From Heliocidaris erythrogramma (taxonomy: Eukaryota > Echinodermata > Echinoidea > Camarodonta > Echinometridae): a stretch of DNA of 64,000 bases. The first letter of the stretch is position 1. Every line of letters begins with the position of its first letter. The notes under the pieces are model-generated. The model was given only the letters and a program-made list of their open reading frames with translations, was not told where the DNA came from and made no database searches. This document shows positions 33,126 to 42,669 of the stretch, one piece after another. The stretch is from assembly GCA_025617745.1 (NCBI GenBank), contig CM046856.1, positions 42,585,049 to 42,649,048 on the forward strand, given 5' to 3'. A program made the position numbers and the translations under genes.

Positions 33126-33312
33126 TCTTTGGTTGGAAGCGCTCCTCCGTGGAAAAAATTACAATCCCAGAACTGTTAGCTTGGCGCGTCATATAGTTCC
33201 AACCAAAGATTCCCACACTGGTACATGGAGCGTTTTGAATATACATGTATGTGTTGCATTTTCAAAACGCTCCATGTACCAGTGTGGGAAATATACATGT
33301 ATGTGTTGCATT
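33126..33312. repeat. Nested inverted repeats with a 23-bp direct repeat
   Basis: Outer pair TCTTTGGTTGGAA (33126-33138) and TTCCAACCAAAGA (33197-33209). Inner pair of 28 bp, 33211-33238 and 33262-33289 (TCCCACACTGGTACATGGAG start), exact reverse complements. The 23-bp spacer word AATATACATGTATGTGTTGC... occurs at 33238-33260 and again directly after the second arm at 33290-33312. Confidence 0.9.
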
Positions 33313-33447
33313 GACGTTCAGGGAGAGACCATGCAATATTTTACCATACGTGTACGTGTATGTCCGTCCGTATGTCTGTATGTGACATTTTTGGAGAAAG
33401 TTTTGATACTTGCAGTTCATTCATCTAATCAAAGTTAGTTGGTTAAT

Positions 33448-33665
33448 AAATAATAATGGTGGCTTCTTGTATAGCGCTCATGTCCGTCACGTTGTGACGC
33501 TCCTGGCGCTTCATTATTACCCCGGTCATAGCTTATATTAGCAGCCAAATATGTAGCGCTCAAGCATATCGGGTACCCATTTACACCTGGGTGGAGAGTG
33601 GCAAATGTGGATTAATGTCTTGCCAAAGGTTATGAGCTTATGGCGGGTATAAGATTAGTGGTGTG
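33448..33665 (-). mobile_element. SINE, 5'-truncated, same family as 17579-17815
   Basis: On the minus strand GGGGTAATAATGAAGCGCCA, then GGAGCGTCACAACGTGACGG and ACATGAGCGCTATACAAG, with a (ATT)n tail. It shares the SINE body with the plus-strand copy but lacks the tRNA head. Confidence 0.7.
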
Positions 33666-33689
33666 TAGGGCCTACGATGTTAGGGTCAA

Positions 33690-34355
33690 ATGACATCTAG
33701 TGCTGATAAAATGTTGGGATATAGAAACATATATCGTGCCCATGCGATTGGGGTCAATATGGGTCATAATTATGGTCACCTATATGCTATAAGCCGAAGA
33801 TACGTTTTGAAACCTCGACTCTGGGATTATCACTTTTGTTCATTGTATAATAAAACTGTCTTTTTCTTCGAGCATTGAACAACAAACTGTCTATCTGCCT
33901 TCTCTTTCCTGAATCATTACAAATAATTTATAACACACATATTTAAATATCTTATGTTATGATTATTAATATTTTGCTGTATTTGCCGTGACTTTAGACA
34001 ACATTTAATCACACAGGAAACCATTTTGGGATGCTCTAAAATGCAAGTTTTATAGACAGATTTTTGAAAAAGTCCCTCGTAACTGTATTCTGATAGCTGT
34101 AATGTTTAATGAGAAATGTTTAATGCCAATTGCCAAATAACAAAATCAGTTACCTCATTTGAGAAAATAATATCAGTTGTAAAATGTTATAACGAAGTGG
34201 AAAATACATATCAATGAACGAATCTCAAGGAAAAGAAATGACTGAAGAAATGGTTTCAATTCAGAAGATGTTTTGAGAATTTTGGCTGCATGAAAACATG
34301 AATGATCATCAATTGACTATGTATCGGAAAGGAAATTGTTATGTTTTCTCTGCCC
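33690..34355. other. No gene recognised
   Basis: AT-rich; no exon, tail or repeat ends could be assigned. Confidence 0.35.
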
Positions 34356-34358
34356 TTA

Positions 34359-34689
34359 AGTTTGGGCAGTGATGTTCATCGTTAGGCAATTGTTTAGTTT
34401 CTATTGCACTATCCTAATTACTGAGGCATGTGATTATTTGCATTGGCGAGCACTTCCGGCCCGTGCCCCCCCCCCCCCCCCCCCTTTGGAAGAAAAGTAT
34501 GCATTTTGACCATAGACGAAGTTTGGGCAGTGCTGTTCATCGTTAGGCAATAATTGTTTAGTTTCTATTGCACTATCCTAATTACTGAGGCATGTGATTA
34601 TTTGCATTGGCGGATCCAGGGGGGGGGAGCACTTCCGGCCCGTGCCCCCCCCCCCTTTGGAAGAAAAGTATGCATTTTGACCATAGACG

Positions 34690-34690
<1 letters not shown>
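34359..34690 (+). repeat. Tandem duplication of about 160 bp
   Basis: AAGTTTGGGCAGTG(A/C)TGTTC... through GACCATAGACGA is present twice (34359-34519 and 34519-34690), differing by a few bases, an ATA insertion and C-run length. The second copy includes the GGCGGATCCAGG motif; in the first it is cut to GGCGAGC. Recent duplication or an assembly effect at C runs. Confidence 0.8.
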
Positions 34691-34724
<34 letters not shown>

Positions 34725-34806
34725 ACTGAGCGACTTTTCGAGAAGCTGGCAAGACCAAAAAAATACGGGTCTATACCTCCTTATATTAAATCCTGGATCC
34801 GCCCCT
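34609..34806. repeat. GGCGGATCCAGG-family element with C run of about 30
   Basis: Left end TTGGCGGATCCAGGGGGG, right end AAATCCTGGATCCGCCCCTG, inner CACTTCCGGCCCGTGCCC, GTATGCATTTTGACCATAG and a C run at about 34691-34720, then GAGCGACTTTTCGAGAAG. Confidence 0.75.
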
Positions 34807-34938
34807 GATTTGTATTTGTAGGATCTTTCTTTTGTAAATAAAGAACCCTGTGGAAAGGGGGGGGGGGTTAAATATATATATAATGGAGTACCGTAAAACG
34901 TCTTTGGGCCAAGTCAATTAAGTACGTCATAATTCGAT

Positions 34939-35609
34939 ATGGTTGTCCAACCGATGATGCTTGCCTTGAGGATGCAGATGAGGATGACCCTGATGCGTAA
35001 CATAGGTTTTATTAGGAAATATTTGTCTAAGTCGGCAACCGAAAAGTTAGTTCATGCCTTGATTTCATCCCGGTTAGATTTTGGAAATGCCCTTCTTGTC
35101 AATTTACCCCAGACTTTACTATCCAAGCTCCAGAAACTGCAAAATGCTGCAGCACGTATTGTGTCGTTATCCTCCAAACGCACTCACATTACTCCAATTT
35201 TACGCTCCTTACATTGGCTACCTGTGAAGGACCGCATCACCTTTAAGATTCTGCTGCTTACCTTTCATTGTATTCATGGCACTGCTCCTCAATATAATAT
35301 TTCACTTATTAAGCGCTACACCCCAACAAGATCACTTCGTTCTTCCTCTTCTGGCCTTCTCAATATACCCAAAGTATCTAAAACCTGGGGGGAACGATCA
35401 TATTCATTCACAAGCCCGACCTTTTGGAATAGCCTACCTGAAGACATAAAAAGTTGCTCGACCTCATTGTCCTTTAGAAAACTTCTAAAAACTTTGCTAT
35501 TCTCTTCGCTATTCTCTTCTTAGCTACTTTTCTTCTTGAATGCGCCTTGAGCACTCCACAGAGTGGATTTGGCGCTATATAAATCACATTATTATTATTA
35601 TTATTATTA
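34939..35609 (+). mobile_element. Rex/L2-like LINE 3' part with (ATT)n tail
   Basis: The open frame to TAG at 35521 contains LVHALISSRLDFGNALLVNL, LQKLQNAAARIV, LHWLPVKDRITFKILLLTF and FWNSLPEDIKS, the thumb-to-C-terminus of a CR1/L2/Rex-group ORF2. The 3' UTR GAGCACTCCACAGAGTGGAT (hairpin), GGCGCTATATAAAT and (ATT)n follow. RT palm missing. The frame is intact, so fairly young. Confidence 0.85.
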
Positions 35610-35874
35610 AGAAGCAGAAAACGGTACCCTGCCTTTTAACAAACTAAAAAAAAAACCTTTTTCCCGATTTTTTGCCTATTTGACAACCTAAATGCCAGAT
35701 TGGGTTTTGCCGGATGTCGAGGGCATGCCCCTTCCCCATCCCCCATCCGCCAATGAAAATCCCTGTGTTTATTTTTTGTATAATTGCAGATCTAGTTAGA
35801 CATTACCCCCAAAAAATGAAATCAGTATTACGTTTCATGCCTGGTTGAAATTGTATATACGTCTCGATTGAATA

Positions 35875-36080
35875 GACCGCTTCTGTAATGTATACAAATT
35901 TATGCACCTATATTCTCTGAGCACCTAGTGACAAGCTATTCCATGAACCTGCTTTTTATAAATGAGCCTCAATGCTTGGAATCCAGTTTGCATACATTAT
36001 TTGTAGCTATGTCCACCAAGCCTCCGGCAAGCTTTGTTTGAACGGTATGCATAAAATTCGCATACATTACCGAAGCGGTC
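35875..36080. mobile_element. TA-flanked MITE, GGGCGG family, copy 2
   Basis: Ends GACCGCTTCTGTAATGTAT and its near inverse ATACATTACCGAAGCGGTC, flanked by TA (35873-35874, 36081-36082). It shares the interior TTGGAATCCAGTTTGCATAC, ACCTAGT-AC and CAAGCTTT words with 4238-4454. Confidence 0.75.
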
Positions 36081-36272
36081 TATTGGGGAATCATTAATTT
36101 GACCTATGCCTGCCTCCTTCATGGAAAATCTGAAACTGTAAATGCCATTATGATTGATTGATTGGCTGAAGGATTTTATTAAACAAATTCCATTCTATCA
36201 GCTCGAAGACTAAATTGCGATGGTTGCAATGGTATATGTATACATGATAAAAACAATGATACAATATTCGAT

Positions 36273-36445
36273 CACTGGGCGTTGTGGCGTGCGCCTGTAA
36301 TCCAGCTACCAGTGGAAGTTATAAACTGATTCAGCGGACCCAGGTTCGAGACTGAGTCACGTCTTTCGGATTGTGACGTTAAAGGTCGGTCCCAGACGTA
36401 AATAATCATATCTGATTGATACACGTCTGTAAAAACCCAATTACA
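36273..36445 (+). mobile_element. SINE with 7SL RNA-like head
   Basis: CTGGGCGTTGTGGCGTGCGC and CTGTAATCCAGCTACC (36275-36310) match the 5' domain of 7SL RNA, the sequence from which Alu arose. A non-7SL body with CACGTCTTTCGGATTGTGAC, GTTAAAGGTCGGTCCCAGAC and a (CA)n end near 36445 follows. The composite structure points to a SINE rather than a 7SL gene. Direct repeats at the ends were not found. Confidence 0.6.
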
Positions 36446-36752
36446 CACACACACACTCGATCAGTTCAGACAATGCTTGTCAACAATTAAAATTGTAGTA
36501 ATAATAAGTATTTTCAATACATTATCAAAATACGAATACATTTCAATTTCACTTATACAACTTAAAATTTACATTGCAAGAATATTCATATTTCGTAATA
36601 GAGAACTGACTTGTTTACCACTGAAATAAGATTTTTAAAAATTGCAAATTCATGAAGCGAGAGTAAACTCGATTGGGTAATAAAAACTATTGCACTAGCT
36701 ATTATGTAAAGAATAGATGACTTATCCACTTCAATTATATCCACTTCAATCA

Positions 36753-36841
36753 TTGGCGGATCCAGGGGGCACTTCCGGTCCGTGCCCCCCCCCCCCCCTT
36801 GGAAGAAAAGTATGCATTTCGACCATAGAGGATCCGCCCTT
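36753..36841. repeat. Short GGCGGATCCAGG-family element
   Basis: TTGGCGGATCCAGGGGGCAC, C run, GTATGCATTTCGACCATAGA, GGATCCGCCC. A compact copy of the family at 34609-34806. Confidence 0.7.
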
Positions 36842-37220
36842 TTGTCGATTGTGCCCCTCCCCCTTTTAGAATGAAGACTTTTGGAGGTCAGGCGATTTTT
36901 TTTTTTTTTTTTTTTGGTCGATAATTATAATTGAAGTATGGTTGTGACACGACCCTTGTTATGTACGAATGAAATAATTGGCATTGATAGAAGGTTGATA
37001 CTGTATTATCGTTATGGAATCGTCCTTACTAATTCTTTGAGAAGAAGATTAAAATTGCAACATTATCGAAGAAGTATTATTTGCAGACATGACTGTTTAC
37101 AATCTACCTTGATTTACTACATACACTAATTGATTTTAACCACAATGTTTGAATTAGTGATATTTAGGACGGTTAGGGGGGAGAATTCCCTGTCACTGTC
37201 AAACTTATTTCAAAACAGTC

Positions 37221-37690
37221 CCTGGATTATACATTATTGAATTTATTGATCTTCCTTTGCTTTACAAAATCAACATATATTCGTAACATAACAATTACAA
37301 AAGCAAACATGTCAAATAAAGTTAAACAAACTAAAGTAATATAACAAATAATGTTAAACGAACTAAAGTAATATAATAATGAGGAAGACGAGGAGACCTT
37401 TAAAAGATGGGCTTGTAAATTAGGTCCCTCAATATTAAAACAAAATATAACAATGTTTGTAAACAATGAATGGTAAACACAACTTGATCCCAGCTAATCT
37501 GGAAACTGTCTAATACTGTGGTAACAGTATTACACAAAAAATGGATAGGTTAAAGGTTGGAGGCGAAGATAGAGAGAGAGGGGAGCATGAAATTAAGAAA
37601 GAACATTTTCTAGATAAAGTCATATTGCATAATACATTACTAACATCAACTATCGCTAAAACATAATTCTAATTGTCAAAAAGTTATTTA
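37221..37690 (-). mobile_element. LINE 3' end, minus strand
   Basis: About 90 percent alike by eye to the reverse complement of 42190-42650. Shared words: TTATTGATCTTCCTTTGCTT, ATATTCGTAACATA, GAGGAGACCTTTAAAAG, AATTAGGTCCCTCAATATTA and GGTTGGAGGCGAAGATAGAG. The element's 3' end is at the left. Internal differences include a doubled AACTAAAGTAATATAA unit here. Confidence 0.8.
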
Positions 37691-37699
37691 TTATTATGT

Positions 37700-39170
37700 G
37701 GTACATTGGAAACAAAATAAATGCCTATATCGAACGACTCTGATAAATATCCATGCATTTTACTACTAAGTGCGAGTATTTATACAGATAGCAGTCGATA
37801 AGGCATACATATTCCATCGTATTTCACATAAAAATTAGAGTCCTTCCCAAGTAAGGCAAGCACTGTTTCTTAGCCTCTCCCAATCTGTCACTATTAAGCG
37901 GCGATTCGTGCTCTGCAAATCTGGGAGCCAGTCGCGAAAATGTTTGTAGAGCAATTCCGCAAACCTTAGGCAAAGATGTTGCCCACGTATTTGGGACTAC
38001 ACCAAAAGAAAAAATCAATGTATAAAATCTTGATTTCAGCATAGGCCAACTTTAAAATTGTATTTTTGATGGAAATGCACTAAATCAGAACAGAAAATAT
38101 ATCAGTAAAAAGGTGTTAAAACTCCATTATTTCATAATCTTTCCAAGGTGTAACGTTATTAACCGTAACGTTACTATACCATCTTTTTTAATATCACTTA
38201 AAGATAAAACGGTCAAATGATAATTTTTTCATACCGAAATAAAAAAATGTTAAAAGTTGGAAAATATCGCTTTATCTAACTTTGCTCAGTAGGCGTGCAA
38301 TGTCCGACCAAAGATGACCCCTAATTTGCAACCGTACTTACAAAAATTTGAGTCGCCGATGTAGCTCCAAGCAAAGACTTAAACCCCAATTATTCTATTT
38401 TCATACAAGTTACTGGTCTACCTTCCAGTTGGTGTCATTACAGAGTTTGAACATCCACAAGTTTCCTTTTTACGAGGCTCAATAGGAAAAAATTTCCGTT
38501 TAAAAAAAAAAAAAAAAAATCCCTTAAAAATGTGTGTACTAATCGTGGGATTGTCCTTCTAATTCAATTGTTGTTCACCCAATAACACATGCATTAACGC
38601 ATGGAAAGATGCGCAGTTCATTATCAGTCAAGTAATTTTGGCAGTGCATTTTCATAGTGTTTGAACTTCCAAACACCAAGTTTCTTCTCCTGTGCCACAA
38701 TGACGCCTCACTATTTGGGATGAAAGCTATTATTGAAGCCCTTGAAGCCCGGTAGTATACATTTACATTGATTTTGTGTATGTATGATATACTAGTAGTT
38801 TAAAATTTCGCATATTCAAAAGGGTAATTTAGGGGTGGTTCGCAGGTTTAGAAAATAAGAGCCAATTTTGTACCTGTTTTAATGTTAAAAGGGGTCTTTG
38901 ACTTTGTGGAAAATTATTACATGGGTCATTTTCGACTCAGTGCTAACGATCATGTGTTACACCTTTGAAGATGTATATCCCCCCCCCCCCCCCACTCTAT
39001 TGGAATGGCATTAGATATATATAATTATATTCTATAATTACTTTTTCACAATGTCGTTATAGTGTATGCCTCGGTTCTGAATATAATATGTTCATGGCAT
39101 TAGATGTCAATTGCCATCACTCAAATGAATAGAATTGCAAATTGTAAAGATCACTTTGCATCAAACACCC
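37700..39170. other. No gene recognised
   Basis: AT-rich sequence with an A17 run near 38502 and C15 at 38980-38994. No exon or element ends assigned. Confidence 0.35.
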
Positions 39171-39174
39171 TTTT

Positions 39175-39610
39175 GCTGTCTACAGCGCATATAAAAACCG
39201 TTACACTTTTGAAAAATCTGTTAAAATTACATTTCAAAATATTTAGAACACTTTTTCATGTCGATAGATGCCCAATAGTCTCATCTATCAAGTGCCATTA
39301 ACAAACACATTTTCGTTCACGCTTGGACAAACACCTACTGTTTTTGTCCAGAGTGTGAAAAATGACAATGCGCCAAATTGAAAGAAGGGGGAAATTAAAC
39401 CAGCAGTCTGAATAAGTACTCCCATTCAAACAAATTGCTCTTTTCCATAAATTTATGATTATATTATGATAGTCCAGGAATTTTGTGGCATTTTTCTATC
39501 ATAATTTCAATGATTTCATTGCTTTATGGATGGGTGAGAATTAATAATGTGTAATTACTCAAGATCTTTTAAGCACAGTATTCACAATTCACAGGCACAT
39601 CAAATCCACA
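39175..39610. repeat. Left arm of a large inverted repeat
   Basis: Pairs with the reverse complement of about 40018-40876. Matching words include TTACACTTTTGAAAAATCTG, TTTTTCATGTCGATAGATG, CTCATCTATCAAGTGC, TTATGATAGTCCA and AATGTGTAATTA. The arm carries the empty site for the MITE found in the other arm, and about 120 bp (39305-39420) not seen there. Confidence 0.85.
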
Positions 39611-40017
39611 TGCCAGTCAATTCAGTCAATTCAGTCAAAAAGAAGAGTACAAGTTAATACATCTTCAGATCATTCAATCAATCAACAATCAACCCATCAG
39701 TCAGTCAGTTAATTAATCAATCAATGCATCCGTCAGTCATTCAGCCAGTCAGTCAATCAACCAATCAATCAATCAATAAGGTAATCAGTTAATCAATAGT
39801 CAATCAATTGCTCAAACCATCGATCAGTCAATTAACCATGGCAGTCAGGCAATCGGGTAACTCTGTCAATCAATTAATCAATCAATTACACTGTAATTTG
39901 ACAAGTTATTCACAAACTTCCAAATCAGTCGTTCAATCAAGAACGCCAAACTAATCCATTTTCAGTCAATCAATCAGTTAATCTATCTATCGATCAATCA
40001 TTCAATTAACTATGTAA
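39611..40017. repeat. CAAT/CAGT tetranucleotide-rich loop
   Basis: Nearly all of the spacer between the arms is made of shuffled TCAA, CAAT, CAGT and TTAA words (for example TCAGTCAGTTAATTAATCAA), an old degenerate microsatellite. Confidence 0.85.
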
Positions 40018-40876
40018 TGTGTTTTTGATGTGTCTGTGTATTGTAAATATTGTGCTTGAAAAGATCTTAATTACACATTATTAGGGACTTTTAGAAGCAG
40101 TGGACAAGTACTTCGTCCCAGGCGACTAATTCGCGCATGTCAACGTCGTCGACTGACTACAGTTCTGATCATTTTAGATTTCACTCGACGTGCACGTACC
40201 GTCGACGTCAACCGGAATTACACACCACAGCGCGAGGGTGCAACTTGTGCACGCTTGCACTTCACTTGATTTAATTCCAGATTTATAACTTGCCAGTACA
40301 ACTTTCAGACTTCAGACACTAATTTAAAACACGACAAAGAGAAAACACCGTTGAATTTAGAGTGATTTCAAGAAAAGGTACTGAAAACTTATCTTTTCAA
40401 TCCGAATTTGAGGATGAGCATAATAGTTGAGCTGTTCTGATGACGTCATATACGTGAACCTCGTCGAAGATTTCGGAGCACCGCAAAACGAAGTGAACAC
40501 GTTCTCGATTTTGCAAGTCAGGGAGGAGGACAGGGAGAGGGCGAGTGGCGCATGCGCAGTGGCGTAGAATGATGTCCTTGCGTACCAGTCGACTAAAGTG
40601 GACATGCAATTCTAAAAGTCCCTATCAATTCTCATTCATAACAGCATAATGCACTGAAATCATTAAAACTTATGATAGAAAATTGCCACAAAATTCGTGG
40701 ACTATCATAACATTTATAACATTATAAAATTATATGGTAAAGAGCGATTTAGTTGCACTTGATAGATGAGCCTATCGGACATCTATCGACATGAAAAAAT
40801 CTAAATATTTAGTGATGTAATTTTGACAGATTTTTCAAAAGTGTAACCTTCTATTTATACGCACTGTATACAGTGG
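40018..40876. repeat. Right arm of the large inverted repeat, with MITE inside
   Basis: Reverse-complement partner of 39175-39610, split by the MITE at 40084-40622. The outer boundary falls near GCACTGTATACAGTG at 40861-40875. Confidence 0.85.
40084..40622. mobile_element. GGGACTTTTAGAA MITE, copy B (full length)
   Basis: 539 bp, ends GGGACTTTTAGAA / TTCTAAAAGTCCC (13-bp perfect), flanked by TA (40082-40083, 40623-40624). Inverted relative to copy A at 21988-22354. It contains GACGTCATATACGTGAAC and GTCGACGTCAACCGG. No complete ORF; short frames in both copies reflect shared sequence, not conserved protein. Confidence 0.9.
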
Positions 40877-40879
40877 CGG

Positions 40880-42080
40880 ATGGTGATAACCCTTCAATTT
40901 TCTGAATACTGAGCCCCTCCCTCATAAAACTCCTGGATCCAGCACTGGATAATAATTTCAGTTGAATGTTCAACATTCTTCCTTTTCTTGCCAGACATTT
41001 CGCGTAGAACATTGTTGTTTTCAAACTTGTCTTTGAAACATCGTGATTACACGGAAATATGAAAACATCCCCTATCGATTTGCATACGTGATTCAATTAA
41101 ACCTTCCATTTGGTTGTCACTTTATATTATTCTCTTAATTCAACAAATGACTCGTTGGGTCTTCATAAAGATTGAAAAAAATTGTCATTCGCAGTTTTTC
41201 ATTTTCATAGGTGTGAACCATGGTATTTGTCTCGCCCATTCCACATTATTATTATGTAATGTGTATCATTGCAAATGTTTTCCTATACTCAGTTAAAAAG
41301 TAAGCCCCCCCCCCCCCCGCCCACTTGACACTTTTTAATATAACATTTTGCCTAATCTTAGTGTATTAATAAATACTATTAGTTTGATGTTTTGTACATT
41401 TATGTTATTGTTCCAAATTATATACGTTCTACTTTTGTTGTACCAGCGCTCTGATCAACAATTACTATTGTTATTATCATTACCAAATATTCGACGAAAT
41501 TTGTTCATTCAAAAAAGGAAAATATGTATAATTTCCTTATCAACATTTTGATTGATTTTTGTGAAAGGTTTTCAAGATAAAATTGTGTTTTTCACTGCAG
41601 TAAGTAAGAGAAAAAAATGCAATGTAGGGTGTACATTGTGTACTCTATTAACTTCTTTTGTTCATGTACATGCGCATAACTTGCAATTCAAATTCATGAA
41701 ACCGCATTGAAAAATTGTTATTTTTAGTGTAGTTTCCTGAATTTGAAAGGCAAATTATCCGTCTTTACATCACCAAAAGATGAAAAGAACTGAAATGAGT
41801 ATACACATTTAAACACTGCATTGCATTAGGAAGGGAAAAGTGTTAGCAAATAACCAATGAAAATGCGGGTAAGAAAATTCTGCACACTTTGCTTTTTGAA
41901 TTTCATCAAATATTTCTCGAGTTATATTTAAAAATGTCAGGGGAAACTCTTGGTTGAATATATACTAACAAAGTTTTAGTCATGAAATCAACAGTATGGG
42001 GTTAAAAATAATAATTGTTTAATACGTACTGTCGTATTTGAATCTAATCCAAAATGTTATTCCAATATAAATGTTTTTGC
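40880..42080. other. No gene recognised
   Basis: Includes a decayed GGCGGAT...CCTGGATCCAGCACTGG stretch (40872-40947) and C11 at 41306. Otherwise unremarkable AT-rich DNA. Confidence 0.35.
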
Positions 42081-42089
42081 ACTCCAGAT

Positions 42090-42660
42090 ATACTCTCTCT
42101 TTTTAATAATTTCTCGTTCACTTCTCTCAGAATTCTTTGAACTCTACTGTAACAAGTTCTGTCGGTATTTCTGTCTTTAAGCGAAAAATGAAAGTTTATC
42201 TCTTGAATAAATACCTTTATGACAATTAGAATTATGTTTTAGCGATAGTTGATGCTAGTAATGTATTATGCAATATGACTTTATCTACAAAATGTTCTTT
42301 CTTAATTTCATGCTCCCCTCTCTATCTTCGCCTCCAACCTTTAACCTATACATTTTTTGTGTAAATAGTTTATTTTCTATAACCTTACAATTTAGTTAGC
42401 ACAGTATTAGACAGTTTCCAGATTAGCTGGAATCAAGTTGTGTTTACCATTCATTGTTTACATTGTTATATTTTGTTTTAATATTGAGGGACCTAATTTA
42501 CAAGCCCAGCTTTTAAAGGTCTCCTCGTCTTCCTTATTATTATATTACTTTAGTTCGTTTAACTTTATTTGATATGTTTGCTTTTGTAATTGGTATGTTA
42601 CGAATATATGTTGATTTTGTAAAGCAAAGGAAGATCAATAAATTCATTCATTCATTCATT
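42090..42660 (+). mobile_element. LINE 3' end with (ATTC)n tail
   Basis: A frame at 42130-42228 reads NSLNSTVTSSVGISVFKRKM then KVYLLNKYLYDN and stop, the end of a CR1-group ORF2. The 3' UTR follows to AATAAATTCATTCATTCATT (42640-42660). The 3' UTR matches 37221-37690 in reverse orientation. Confidence 0.8.
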
Positions 42661-42669
42661 CAACTGATG

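Noticed and set aside
40357..40609. Similar short proteins in both copies of the GGGACTTTTAGAA MITE
   Set aside because: Similarity comes from shared DNA; frames are in different contexts and start inside the terminal repeat.
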